From positions 1 to 64,000 of the forward strand of contig CAVRCT010000006.1 of the NCBI GenBank assembly GCA_963719645.1: a stretch of DNA of 64,000 bases, read 5' to 3'. Positions 37,333 to 46,518 of the stretch are shown here, in pieces (positions within the stretch are counted from its first letter, which is position 1; each line of letters starts with the position of its first letter). Position numbers and translations under genes: made by a program. The notes under the pieces were generated by a model, which saw nothing but the letters and a program-made list of their open reading frames with translations, did no database searches and was not told the DNA's origin. This DNA is from CAVRCT01 sp963719645. GTDB taxonomy: Bacteria; Pseudomonadota; Gammaproteobacteria; DSM-16500.

Positions 37333-37640
37333 ATACAAATCCCCTTTGTTCCTGACGGATCGACGCAAATGCCACCCATGCGTCGTCCTGAAAAATCTTA
37401 CGCCCAAATTATTTGACCGCAGTTACCGCAGTAGCGCGTAAGATTTATTCAGGATCCACGAACGGAGAGCTCATTCCTGAATTTATATAAATCGAGGATA
37501 CTCAAGTGGATCCTGAATAAATATTCCGTGCGAGTGCCCTCGCTACGGTTAAAATACGTTGACGTCATATTTTTCAGGACGACGCATGGGTGGCATTTGC
37601 GTCGATCCGTCAGGAACAAGGGGGGATTTGTATAAAACAA
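37333..37640. repeat. A ends enclosing a D element (A6/D3)
   Basis: An A left end (TATACAAATCCCCTTTGTTC) is joined directly to the 262-bp D core (37352-37613), and this to an A right end (GAACAAGGGGGGATTTGTAT). The A interior is missing. The tail AATTAAATTTTT contains the stop codon of the next gene (minus strand, TTA at 37641-37643). Confidence 0.82.
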
Positions 37641-39779
37641 TTAAATTTTTAGCTTGAGAGAAGCACCATTACTAATCGCCTGACATTCCCACACGGCTAA
37701 ACCGATCTCAAGCACAGCTTCGGACGTTACGAGTCCGCTTTGAGTAGCAAGAAACTCAGTTGCGTATTGACTCAATAGATCAACAGAGAAATGAGTATCT
37801 AACTGATCAACCATTCTTACCATCATTTCAGGCGGCAAATAGTGACATAACGTTTTTCGCAATTTTTCTACACACATTTTTTCCTGTGCCGCATCATGGC
37901 GCTTAGCAAGTAACGTGTTGATGAACCTTAATCTGTTCTCATCACCCGACTCCATCATGATCATCACACTGACATATAATCCTTTTAAAAGCGGCGAATT
38001 TGCTTGCCGCATTGTGATAGCGTCTAAAAATTTAATAACGGCTTCCTGTTCGTCTTTTTCAATACTATTCATCTCGATATAAGCTCTGAGAATTTTAAAA
38101 TAAAATTTCGCATGCGTGTCTTCAAATAATTCTTTTGCAGGCTTTGCATCAAAATAAGCAAATAAGTCTCTGATAAAAACTTGTCTTGCAGCAGCAGGCT
38201 CAAGATGAATCGCATGTGCGATTTGAGTAGGCCGCCACAAGGTATCAAATGAGTGTGGACTGGTTCGTTTCGCTTCAAAAAAAGCAGGCTGGCTTGATGG
38301 ACTTCCTAATTGACTGGGTGCATTTTGCAAAACACGTGATGCGACATGTGATAAAGCAAATGGCATTCTGAACTCTGAAGAAGAGTTGGATGCGTCGCCT
38401 TTTGCATCTGCTTTTGAATTTCCTTGTGAGCTTGTCTCTAAACTTGTTTTTAAACGCATCTTTACAGAAGCAGTTGTTAGCGATGATTTTGAGAATTGTT
38501 CTTTGAGCAGTCGGGTAAAAGAAATTAGATCATCAATAGAGCCACCATAAGATACAGCATTGAAAAGTAATTTAAAGAGCTTTAAGCAGCTAAATTTTAA
38601 ACTATTTGAAATCGATGGCTCTTGAAAAAGTGTGGCCACAGTAAGCACTTCGTTTAATTCGTTGCTATATTTTTTACTAAAATCACGATACTTAATATTT
38701 ATTATCACAATAAATTCTTCTATTGCCTCAGCATAAAATTTTGGATTATCATATTCTCCTGCCTTTACGCCAGGTTCCGAAAGTAAATCAAAGAGATAAT
38801 TAGCTTTATGGAATGAGTCAATAATATTCTGAGCAAATCCCTTGGGATTATCTCGATCGGGCATATATTTGAAAAGTTCTAAAAAAAGGAATTCTAGGAA
38901 ATCTTTTACCAGCAATTTAAATTCATTAAAGAGTGGATGGTTAACCCAATGAACCGAAGCTAAATAAGAAAAATAGAGGTCATGAATTCTTTTTCTTGTC
39001 GTACATATTTCAGAATTTAATAGTTTAATAACTCTTTCCAACATTTGCCCGAATGCAAGCCAGTGTTGATATTCTGTGACGGATGAAGTGGCGGTGTTCC
39101 CAAGCTCTAATGATCCTTCTGTTATTAAAAATAAATCAACTAACGTTAGCAAACTGACATTTGCACCACGGAAATCGACCCGCGTTTGATTGATCCAGCG
39201 ATGCATTTCTTTCGGTGCTGGTACATCTTTATATTCTGGCTTAAGTTTTAAATATTTTATAGCAATTTCATCACGTTTTGTGGTGGATAAATCGTACTGA
39301 AAAGAAAAAGTCTGCGGCGGCTTTGCAAAATCTACTTCCAATTCCAGTAAAAAATCAGCCACGTTATCTTCTGGTGAAAATTTTGCTTGAACATGATGAA
39401 AAGGCATTATTTCTGTAGTGGGGTGCAAATCTCTTACAGTTCTAAACTTTAAACCGGAATGCTGATATTGTTGTGTGATCCAGAGCCTGGACGTAGTCTG
39501 CACGATAGGGAGCTCTTTAGTGAAGCAGAAGTGGAAACAATCCGTCACAGGTTCAAAAACACAGAAAGGTGCCAATCCTTCTTTTTTTCTCTCCCCTGAT
39601 TCTTTTCCAGAATTGTATTGGGTGATAGGTAATGGCGTATTCAAATAGCCCATCACAATTCTTGAGAGAGGAGGGGATGGAATAAAAGACACGATTACAT
39701 CTGTAAAAGCTTTTGTCTCAACTTCGTGTTGATCGATAAACTGATTTTTAAAGTGTTTTGTATTTTTTCGTTGGGTCAT
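37641..39779 (-). CDS. Unknown protein, paralogue of the gene at 40406-43198; putative effector
   Basis: A soluble protein of 712 residues (717 if the ATG at 39794 is used). I prefer 39779 because MTQRKN aligns with the paralogue start MTQRNN and leaves a similar leader after the promoter. The N terminus shares FIDQHE, FIPSPPLSRIVMGYL and PLPITQY with the paralogue at moderate identity. The last 190 residues (from EPAAARQVFIRDLFAYFDAK) are almost identical. A SKADAKGDAS low-complexity linker divides the two parts. I recognise no domain. A PmrA-box-like direct repeat precedes it. The last codons and the stop lie in an A-element tail. Confidence 0.7.
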   Translation of the reverse strand: MTQRKNTKHFKNQFIDQHEVETKAFTDVIVSFIPSPPLSRIVMGYLNTPLPITQYNSGKESGERKKEGLAPFCVFEPVTDCFHFCFTKELPIVQTTSRLWITQQYQHSGLKFRTVRDLHPTTEIMPFHHVQAKFSPEDNVADFLLELEVDFAKPPQTFSFQYDLSTTKRDEIAIKYLKLKPEYKDVPAPKEMHRWINQTRVDFRGANVSLLTLVDLFLITEGSLELGNTATSSVTEYQHWLAFGQMLERVIKLLNSEICTTRKRIHDLYFSYLASVHWVNHPLFNEFKLLVKDFLEFLFLELFKYMPDRDNPKGFAQNIIDSFHKANYLFDLLSEPGVKAGEYDNPKFYAEAIEEFIVIINIKYRDFSKKYSNELNEVLTVATLFQEPSISNSLKFSCLKLFKLLFNAVSYGGSIDDLISFTRLLKEQFSKSSLTTASVKMRLKTSLETSSQGNSKADAKGDASNSSSEFRMPFALSHVASRVLQNAPSQLGSPSSQPAFFEAKRTSPHSFDTLWRPTQIAHAIHLEPAAARQVFIRDLFAYFDAKPAKELFEDTHAKFYFKILRAYIEMNSIEKDEQEAVIKFLDAITMRQANSPLLKGLYVSVMIMMESGDENRLRFINTLLAKRHDAAQEKMCVEKLRKTLCHYLPPEMMVRMVDQLDTHFSVDLLSQYATEFLATQSGLVTSEAVLEIGLAVWECQAISNGASLKLKI

Positions 39780-39813
39780 TTGCACTTGGCTCATGGGTAG
39801 ATAAAGAGCGACA

Positions 39814-39847
39814 AGAATAACAAAATTATGCTTAAGGAATTATTAAG
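39814..39847 (-). promoter_or_regulatory. PmrA-box-like promoter
   Basis: On the minus strand CTTAATAAT, 2 bp, CTTAAGCAT (39828-39847) form two 9-mers with an 11-bp period, followed after 8 bp by TATTCT (39814-39819) as a -10 box. This matches the layout remembered for PmrA boxes of Legionella and Coxiella (tandem cTTAATatT). Confidence 0.6.
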
Positions 39848-40015
39848 CCTATAGTTGAAAATTAAGACAAACACATCAAAATGCCTTAAAAATGAGTAAA
39901 GTAGCCCGGGTGCAACTCGATGTTCTTAATTTTTAAGCAGCTTTAAAACCCCGGGTTGTATCCATATTATTACCCACAAATATTTTCTGCTTGCCCGCGA
40001 GCAATCATAAACAAT

Positions 40016-40405
40016 TTTTTATAAAAATCCCCCTCAATCCCCCTTTTCCAAAGGGGGAAGTGTACTAAGCAGCATCGTGATTCGTTTTTGAGAGAGGAGC
40101 TGCTTAAGAAGGTCTCCCCTTTGGAAAAGGGGGAACAAGGGGCAATGGCACTAGCTTAAGAACTGTCATCCCGGAATTTACTGGCGCTTAATGAGCGCTT
40201 TTTGCGAATTTAGCGCCAGTTAATGTCCGGGATCCATTTTGCTTAAAGCACATGAGTTAAAAAGCAAGAGGGAGGAAATTGAAGATGGATCCCGGACATT
40301 AAGTAGCTCTAAACGAGCAAAAGCGCTCGTTAAGAGCTACTAAATTCCGGGATGACAGTTCTTAAGCTAGTGCCATTGGGAACAAGAGGGATTTGTATAA
40401 AACAA
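40016..40405. repeat. A-family element A7, interrupted by B2
   Basis: Left arm TTTATAAAAATCCCCCTCAA, inner palindrome with CCCTTTTCCAAAGGGG, and right arm GAACAAGAGGGATTTGTATAA, with a 236-bp B element in the right arm. Its tail provides the stop codon region of the minus-strand paralogue at 40406. Confidence 0.82.
40143..40378. mobile_element. B2: 236-bp nested miniature inverted-repeat element
   Basis: Same ends and length as B1. It is flanked by GGAACAAGGGG (40132-40142) and GGAACAAGAGG (40379-40389), an 11-bp duplication with one mismatch. The target is the same A arm sequence as for B1, but in the opposite arm. Confidence 0.9.
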
Positions 40406-43198
40406 TTAAATTTTGAGCCTGAGAGAAGCACCCTTACCAATCGCCTGACATTCCCACACGGCTAAACCGATCTCGAGCACAGCTTCGGACGTTGCGAGAC
40501 CGCTTTGAGTAGCAAGAAACTCTGTTGCGTATTGACTTAATAGGTCGACAGTGCAATCAGTATCTAACTGATCAACCATTCTTACCATCATTTCAGGCGG
40601 CAAATAGCGACATAATTTTTTTCGCAAGTTTTCCACACACATTTTTTCCTGTGTCGCATCATGGCGCTTAGCAAGTAATGTGTTGATGAACCTTAATCTG
40701 TTCTCATCACCCGATTCCATCATAATCATCACACTGACATATAATCCTTTTAAAAGCGGCGAATTTGCTTGGCGCATTGTGATAGCGTCTAAAAATTTAA
40801 TAACCGCTTCTTGTTCCTCTTTTTCAATACTATTCATCTCGATATAAGCTCTGAGAATTTTAAAATAAAATTTCGCATGCGTATCTTCAAATAATTCTTT
40901 TGCAGGCTTTGCATCAAAATAAGCAAATAAGTCTCTGATAAAAACTTGTCTTGCAGCAGCAGGCTCACGATAAATCGTATTTGCAATTAGAATAGGACTC
41001 GACAATGTATCGAATGAGCGTGAGTTGGTTCGTTTCGCGTCGAAGAAAGCTGTTTGATTAGGCGTGCTCTGAAAAATACGTGATGCGACATCTGATAAAG
41101 TAGATGGCGCACTGAACGTTGAAGAAGAGCAGGATGCATCGGATTTTGCATCTGCTTTTGAATCGCCTGGTGAGCTTTTCTCTAAATCCGCTTTCAAACG
41201 CTTCTTGACAGAGGCAGTTGTTAGCGACGATTTTGAAAATCGCGCATTAATCTTTTGAGCAAAAGAAGTTGCTTCTTTCTCAAAAGAGCTATCAAGTTTT
41301 ACTGAGGCAAGTAATTGAAGGAGTTTCAAACAGATATTTCTATATTCTAAATTATTTGCGAGCGTTTGCTCTTGAAAAAGTCTCGCCATCGCGCGCACTT
41401 CTTTTGGTTTATCGAGATATCTCCTACCCTCTGTCAGATACTCAATGAGTTTTTCTAGTTCAGCGGCATAAAATTTTTGATGATCATTCTTTCCAGCTCT
41501 TGCGCCAGGCTCTAAAAGCAAATCGATGAAATGCAAATAATCCCATGGCGACTCAAAAATTCGGCTTGCAAAAAGGCTATTCGTCTTACTTCTGAAAAGT
41601 ATTAAAAAACATTCGTTCAATAAATTATTTACAAGCAACCTAAATTGATCAAAGAGTGGATTTTCAACCCAATGAACTGACGCTAAATAAGAAAAATAAA
41701 GTCGATGAGTAAAAATGATCAGCGATGACCTTTTTGGATGAGAAAACTCAAAGATGATTTCCAGCATCTCTCCAAATGCCAGCCAATGTTGATATTCTTT
41801 GACGGATGCAGTTGCAGTTTCTCGCGATGCTTTTTCTTGTAAAAATAAATGAATTAACCTTGGTAAACTGACACATGCACCACGAAACGTTATGGGAGGT
41901 TGATTGAGCCAGACTTGTATTGCTTTCAATGCTGGAATATTTTCATTGCGTGGCAATAGCACTCCATTGCCTGGAGCAATAACTGCGCGTTTTGGAATGG
42001 CAGATAAATCACACTGAAGCGAAAAAGTCTGTATGGGTTCGTCTTCAACATCGACTTCCAGTAAAAAGTTAACTGCTTTATCTTCTGGCGCAAATTTTGC
42101 TGGAACAGTAAAGCTCATCATTTCATGTTGGACAAAATTTCTCTGGGATGTAAACTTCAAACCGGAACAAGGATATTGTTGCCCGACTCTGAGTGTGGTC
42201 TTAGTAGGTGAATTTTGGCCTGTCATCAATTGATCAAACCAAGCCAAGATATCATCAGAATGAAATCTCTGAGGTCGACTAGAATAACCTTTTGATGGAA
42301 GGGTAAGCAAATTTGCCACTTTCTCGTCCCGATTGAAAGCACTGGAGCCTATTCTATTTTCCAGCATGCAAGGTTCACCCTCTAGCATTCGAGCAAGTCT
42401 TTCACGCGTTTCTACATCTCCTACTTCTTGCAAAAATGATTTTGGTGCATTCTCGATCGCCAGCTTGAGATCGGTAGGAAGCTTCTTGCTGGGTTGCCTA
42501 TTTTGGAGAATTTGTATCAATGCTGTTTTGCCAGCCTGTTTCGCTGTTTTTTCAAGTTGATTTCGATAGGTAATCACTTCTTGTTTGGAAAAGACAGTGC
42601 CAGGATTGAGAAATATATCACATCGTGGTTGGAATGGATTTTCTAAAATTGCGGCAAAAATTTCTTCGACGACTGAAATAGGTGATGTTTTGCTTTCTGC
42701 AACTATTCTAGTTGATTTAGAAGACGGTTTATCACCTTGTTTTATTTCAAAGACGCAATTGTAATTTTTTTTCGTTTTACTGTATGCAAAAATAGACAAG
42801 TCGGGCATCTTGTAGTCTCTGGCTGCTTTATCCAAAAGAGCTTGTTCATATAGCGAGAATATTTTTGATTCCGGTAAAAAAATGCGTGTAACGACTTCTT
42901 GATGAATGTAAGGGTGTGTTTTTAAAGTCACACTGAAATCAAACTGATCCATTTTGGGATTGTAAACACAGCAGACTGACAATCCTGCTTGTTCATTATC
43001 CATTAACTCTTTTCGAGAAGCGTATCTGTTTACAGGCAATAATGGATCCAAATATTTCACTACGATGTTTGTGAGAGAGGAAATGGGGATAAAAAGTGCG
43101 ACTTCAGTTGTACAAGCTGCCATATAAGCTTTTTGATCAGCTTCTTCATGATCTATAAATTGATTCTCAAAGTATTTCTTATTGTTTCGTTGGGTCAT
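40406..43198 (-). CDS. Unknown protein, larger paralogue of the gene at 37641; putative effector
   Basis: A 930-residue soluble protein. It aligns with its neighbour over the N terminus (FIPISSLTNIVVKYLDPLLPVNRY), over the middle (FRGACVSLPRLIHLFLQEKA; EYQHWLAFGEMLE; YFSYLASVHWV), and almost identically over the last 190 residues. It has about 220 extra residues between roughly 100 and 330 that the smaller paralogue lacks. A Ser-rich SKADAKSDAS linker precedes the conserved C-terminal domain. No known domain is recognised. The start MTQRNNKKYFENQF has a PmrA-box-like promoter upstream with a leader of about 29 nt. Confidence 0.72.
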   Translation of the reverse strand: MTQRNNKKYFENQFIDHEEADQKAYMAACTTEVALFIPISSLTNIVVKYLDPLLPVNRYASRKELMDNEQAGLSVCCVYNPKMDQFDFSVTLKTHPYIHQEVVTRIFLPESKIFSLYEQALLDKAARDYKMPDLSIFAYSKTKKNYNCVFEIKQGDKPSSKSTRIVAESKTSPISVVEEIFAAILENPFQPRCDIFLNPGTVFSKQEVITYRNQLEKTAKQAGKTALIQILQNRQPSKKLPTDLKLAIENAPKSFLQEVGDVETRERLARMLEGEPCMLENRIGSSAFNRDEKVANLLTLPSKGYSSRPQRFHSDDILAWFDQLMTGQNSPTKTTLRVGQQYPCSGLKFTSQRNFVQHEMMSFTVPAKFAPEDKAVNFLLEVDVEDEPIQTFSLQCDLSAIPKRAVIAPGNGVLLPRNENIPALKAIQVWLNQPPITFRGACVSLPRLIHLFLQEKASRETATASVKEYQHWLAFGEMLEIIFEFSHPKRSSLIIFTHRLYFSYLASVHWVENPLFDQFRLLVNNLLNECFLILFRSKTNSLFASRIFESPWDYLHFIDLLLEPGARAGKNDHQKFYAAELEKLIEYLTEGRRYLDKPKEVRAMARLFQEQTLANNLEYRNICLKLLQLLASVKLDSSFEKEATSFAQKINARFSKSSLTTASVKKRLKADLEKSSPGDSKADAKSDASCSSSTFSAPSTLSDVASRIFQSTPNQTAFFDAKRTNSRSFDTLSSPILIANTIYREPAAARQVFIRDLFAYFDAKPAKELFEDTHAKFYFKILRAYIEMNSIEKEEQEAVIKFLDAITMRQANSPLLKGLYVSVMIMMESGDENRLRFINTLLAKRHDATQEKMCVENLRKKLCRYLPPEMMVRMVDQLDTDCTVDLLSQYATEFLATQSGLATSEAVLEIGLAVWECQAIGKGASLRLKI

Positions 43199-43233
43199 CT
43201 TGCTCTGAGCTCACTTGCAAATTAAATAGTACC

Positions 43234-43266
43234 AGAATAATGAGATAAGCTTAAGAAAGTATTAAA
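43234..43266 (-). promoter_or_regulatory. PmrA-box-like promoter
   Basis: On the minus strand TTTAATACT, 2 bp, CTTAAGCTT (43247-43266) with an 11-bp period, then TATTCT (43234-43239) after 7 bp. The geometry and the -10 box match the promoter of the neighbouring paralogue. Confidence 0.6.
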
Positions 43267-43327
43267 TACAACAACGCCCAGAAAGCACGGGAGGAGAGGG
43301 AGCTCACGGATAAAGTTCTTTGGGAGC

Positions 43328-43479
43328 GCTTAAGAAAGGGCTTGTCATCCTGAGTGCTTTTCGCTCCGAAGGATCCCCCGCAAATTTCTGAGGCTCAGCA
43401 AAAGATTTTTCTAAGCAGTTCTCTACTATATAGGGAGATCCTTCGGAGCGAAAAGCACTCAGGATGACAGCCCTTTCTT
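43328..43479. repeat. H-family inverted repeat H2
   Basis: Long arms with TTGTCATCCTGAGTGCTTTT, CGCTCCGAAGGATC and their complements, ending in the AGCCCTTTCTT unit that is tandemly repeated at the window start. Confidence 0.82.
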
Positions 43480-43503
43480 TTGCGGGAGCTGCTTAAGACA
43501 AGG

Positions 43504-43690
43504 GCTTCCCCCTTTGAAAAAGGGGGATTGAGGGGGATTTGTAAAAAAATTAAATTTTATAAAAATCCCTCCTGACCTCCCTTTTTCAAAGGGAGAGACT
43601 TCTCGAAGCAGATAACTGCTATAAAATTTTCAAGACAGTTGCTTCGGAGCGAAAAGCACTCAGGATGACAAGCCCTTTCTTAAGCTCAGC
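43504..43690. repeat. Two A half-elements and an H fragment
   Basis: 43506-43558 is an A right half (CCCCTTTGAAAAAGGGGG..GGATTTGTA), 43558-43605 an A left half (AAAAATCCCTCCTGACCTCC), and 43643-43687 an H-family end (TCGGAGCGAAAAGCACTCAG). The H end abuts the DUF1841 gene stop. No gene is seen in 43202-43691. Confidence 0.65.
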
Positions 43691-43691
43691 C

Positions 43692-44102
43692 TTATAGTTT
43701 CCGCAACCATTCCAAATAAACCTGCTCATCAGGCAATTGCCCACTGCGTTGCGCTTCCCACAACACTTGTCCTAAACATTCCAACATCGCATGCTCTGCC
43801 GCATGTGGATCTTGCCATTTTTGACATAATTGGCGGTGAATTTCAGTAATGCCTGTCGGTCGATTTGTTGCAATTTGTTCGCGAATCGAAAGATGCAAAC
43901 TTAAATGCAAAAAAGGATTTGTGCCCGAAAAATCATCGTGAGAAATATTTTCGGACGCCGCAAAAAAATCCTGATATTCCGGATGCAGTAAAATAAGATC
44001 GATAACTTGTGCTTCTAATGGCTCAACGGGTAATTTTTCTAAATGTTTGCGCCATGCGGTAAAAAAAACATTGCGTAATTGATCACGCTCATCTGCCTTC
44101 AT
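43692..44102 (-). CDS. DUF1841 family protein
   Basis: A 136-residue soluble protein with the family block GTNPFLHLSLHLSIREQIATNRPTGI and the C-terminal LGQVLWEAQRSGQLPDEQVYLEWLRKL. The function is unknown. Its start overlaps the nth stop by 4 bp, so it is translationally coupled to nth; this pairing is common in related bacteria. Confidence 0.85.
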   Translation of the reverse strand: MKADERDQLRNVFFTAWRKHLEKLPVEPLEAQVIDLILLHPEYQDFFAASENISHDDFSGTNPFLHLSLHLSIREQIATNRPTGITEIHRQLCQKWQDPHAAEHAMLECLGQVLWEAQRSGQLPDEQVYLEWLRKL

Positions 44103-44740
44103 GTGTCACCTATGGTTTTAGCGGGATATTCGCAAAGATCCTTGATCAGACATTCCGGGCAATGCGGTTTGCGCGCCGTGCAAACATAACGGCCATGCAA
44201 AATCAGCCAATGATGCGCATCATGCAAAAATTCGGTTGGAATAATTTTCATTAATTGTTGTTCAATTGCTAACGGTGTTTTGCCTTTTGCTAATCCAATG
44301 CGCTGTGCGACGCGAAAAATATGCGTATCCACGGCAATGGTCGGTTCGCCAAAATACGTATTTAAAATGACATTTGCTGTTTTGCGCCCAACCCCGGATA
44401 ATTTTTCTAAAGAAGCGCGGTCGCTTGGAACAGTTGAATCAAATTGCTCGATGAGCATGTGACAAGTTTCAATAATATTTTTGGCTTTGCTATTGTATAA
44501 GCCAATTGTTTTAATATAATTTTTTAAATTATGTAAACCAAGATGCACTATTTTTTCAGGCGTGTTTGCAATCTTGAATAAATTAACGGTCGCTTTATTC
44601 ACCGAGGTATCCGTTGCTTGTGCGGATAAAATCACAGCGATCAATAATTCAAACGGACTGTGATAAATTAATTCCGTGGTCGGATGAGGATTGTGTTTAC
44701 GAAAACGGAGAAAAATTTCTTTGATTTTTTGGGGTGTCAT
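44099..44740 (-). CDS. nth: Endonuclease III (Nth), base-excision repair glycosylase/AP lyase
   Basis: A 213-residue HhH-GPD glycosylase that removes oxidised pyrimidines. The helix-hairpin-helix GVGRKTAN carries the catalytic Lys, VDTHIFRV the catalytic Asp, and the C-terminal [4Fe-4S] cluster C-x6-C-x2-C-x5-C is complete. I start at MTPQKIKEIF (44740), which aligns with E. coli Nth; the frame extends 21 codons further upstream without similarity. Confidence 0.95.
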   Translation of the reverse strand: MTPQKIKEIFLRFRKHNPHPTTELIYHSPFELLIAVILSAQATDTSVNKATVNLFKIANTPEKIVHLGLHNLKNYIKTIGLYNSKAKNIIETCHMLIEQFDSTVPSDRASLEKLSGVGRKTANVILNTYFGEPTIAVDTHIFRVAQRIGLAKGKTPLAIEQQLMKIIPTEFLHDAHHWLILHGRYVCTARKPHCPECLIKDLCEYPAKTIGDT

Positions 44741-44813
44741 ACAAGTGCCTGCGATCAGTGACGCCTTGTTAGAAGATCGACAAGACGTCTCTGTGACTAT
44801 CACAAAATAAGCA

Positions 44814-45275
44814 TTATTTAGTTGGGGATCCTTGCGGTGCAGGTGCTCCTTGCAGCACAGACGTTCCTTGTGTCATCGGATTCGCCATCATCGGCTGAGG
44901 TGTTGGGCCGGTCGAGTTAGTTGGGACAGGTTGTATTGCTTGGGTCGGTGGGCCAGGTTGAGCAGCTTGCGGTGCAGTCGCTTGCATCGGTTGATTAGGC
45001 AAAGTGGCTGTTGGCATTTGCGGAGGAGCCGATGTGGGCACGACGGTTGCAGGAAGCGTTGTGGTCGGCATGGCAGTTGTCGGTTGTGCAGGCGGCGGTG
45101 TCACCAACGCATTGGTCGTATTCGCAGGCTGGATTTTATCGACTGGCAGTGCATCGGCTGCAGGCGGTGGCGTCATTTCTTCTTTTGCAACAGTATCGGC
45201 AGCGATTGCATTGACTGTGGCACAACTTAGCAGGAAGCCAAGTAATAATCCTGTACAATTTAAATTAAAGCGCAT
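44814..45275 (-). CDS. Exported Pro/Thr/Gln-rich low-complexity protein
   Basis: A 153-residue protein with a clear Sec signal peptide (MRFNLNCTGLLLGFLLSCATVNAIAA; cleavage probably after AIAA). The remainder is low complexity, rich in Pro, Thr, Ala and Gln (PPPAQPTTAMPTTTLPATV; QAIQPVPTNSTGPTPQPM). GAGGAA lies 8 bp before ATG 45275, which supports this start over the in-frame codon at 45377. No family is recognised. It could be a cell-surface or wall-associated linker protein. Confidence 0.7.
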   Translation of the reverse strand: MRFNLNCTGLLLGFLLSCATVNAIAADTVAKEEMTPPPAADALPVDKIQPANTTNALVTPPPAQPTTAMPTTTLPATVVPTSAPPQMPTATLPNQPMQATAPQAAQPGPPTQAIQPVPTNSTGPTPQPMMANPMTQGTSVLQGAPAPQGSPTK

Positions 45276-45409
45276 AGTTTCATTCCTCACTTTTATAAAA
45301 ATAAACGTATGTTGCATACAATACATCAGAGCGATTAGGATGCCAAATGATAAACGTATTGACATAAATGACGCCAAGATTTTTCAGTCTTGTTGCATTG
45401 AAAATGAAG

Positions 45410-46351
45410 CTATTTTGCTAAGGCTTCGACATGATGACAGACGGCGTCTCCCAATGTTTGATTCAAATAGCCGCCTTCTAGCAACGAGATGACTTTACCG
45501 CCACACGTTCTTGCTGCGAATGCGAGCACTTCATGAGTCATTTCCGTAAAGTCTTGATGGCTTAATTGCAATTCGCCTAATGGATCACCTGCCCGAGAAT
45601 CAAATCCAGCCGAAATAATAATAAGATCGGGCGTGAAATTTTTTTCAATGTGCTGCAATCCTTGCTGAAAGGCTTTTCGATACATCGCAGCGGATGTGCC
45701 AGCGGCTAAAGGAATATTCAGTGTTGTTCCAGTGCCTGCATCACTGCCAATTTCAGTTTGTGCGCCCGTGCCAGGATAAAACGGGAATTCATGCAATGAA
45801 AAATAAAAAACACTGTCGTCGTCATAAAAAATATCTTGCGTCCCATTGCCATGGTGCACATCCCAGTCGATGATTAAAATATTTTTTACGCCATGATGAG
45901 CTTGTGCATACCGTGCTGCAATCGCGGCATTGTTAAATAAACAAAATCCCATTGCTTCTGCATGCGTTGCGTGATGACCAGGTGGTCTGATTAAGGCAAA
46001 TGCATTATCTAATTGATTTGCAAAAATGGCATCAATTGCATTGAACGTCGAACCCGCTGCCAGACGCGCAATATCATAGGATGCTTTTGAGATCACGGTG
46101 TCGGGATCCAGCATCACAAAGCGCTCGTCTGTTGGCGTCAGTGTTTTAATTCGATTGAGCAGGGCTGGCGTGTGGCAACGCAGAATATCTTCTTCGTCGG
46201 CCATGCGCGGTGGAATTTTTTGTAATGATTCCCAGAGAGAAGGGTGAGTTTGCAGACTCTGTAAAATAGCGGTCAATCGCTGCGGACATTCAGGACTGTC
46301 TGCTGTTTGATGTTCCAAAAACCGAGGATCGTATATGAGTGCTGTGCGCAT
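45410..46351 (-). CDS. Histone-deacetylase-like (class II) amidohydrolase
   Basis: A 313-residue zinc-dependent deacetylase-fold protein. Catalytic signatures are complete: RPPGHHATH with the His dyad, DWDVHHGNGTQ with zinc-ligand Asp and His, SAGFDSRAGDPLG with the second zinc Asp, and LLEGGY near the end. Bacterial members act on acetylpolyamines or other acetyl-amides. No signal peptide is visible, so secretion into a host is not indicated. It ends at the tRNA-Val gene, which lies on the same strand upstream. Confidence 0.9.
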   Translation of the reverse strand: MRTALIYDPRFLEHQTADSPECPQRLTAILQSLQTHPSLWESLQKIPPRMADEEDILRCHTPALLNRIKTLTPTDERFVMLDPDTVISKASYDIARLAAGSTFNAIDAIFANQLDNAFALIRPPGHHATHAEAMGFCLFNNAAIAARYAQAHHGVKNILIIDWDVHHGNGTQDIFYDDDSVFYFSLHEFPFYPGTGAQTEIGSDAGTGTTLNIPLAAGTSAAMYRKAFQQGLQHIEKNFTPDLIIISAGFDSRAGDPLGELQLSHQDFTEMTHEVLAFAARTCGGKVISLLEGGYLNQTLGDAVCHHVEALAK

Positions 46352-46363
46352 AGTCGTTCCAGT

Positions 46364-46438
46364 TGGTGGGCGATACTGGGATCGAACCAGTGACCCCTAC
46401 CGTGTGAAGGTAGTGCTCTCCCGCTGAGCTAATCGCCC
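46364..46438 (-). tRNA. tRNA-Val (CAC anticodon)
   Basis: A 75-nt cloverleaf on the minus strand. Acceptor GGGCGAT/ATCGCCC, anticodon stem CTACC/GGTAG with loop TTCACAC (anticodon CAC), T arm GGTTCGATCC, encoded CCA. Confidence 0.94.
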
Positions 46439-46518
46439 GGATTTGCAATTCTATTTGGCCTTTTAGAAGAGGTCAACTATACTTTCACGTTTAGCAAATA
46501 ATAAGTGAGAAGAGAGAT

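Noticed and set aside
45004..45492. A 162-codon plus-strand frame opposite the Pro/Thr-rich gene
   Set aside because: Low-complexity mirror of the minus-strand gene, which has a signal peptide and a ribosome binding site.
45410..46351. HDAC-like hydrolase as a host-directed histone deacetylase effector
   Set aside because: Such enzymes are common metabolic amidohydrolases in free-living bacteria, and there is no export signal or PmrA-like box.
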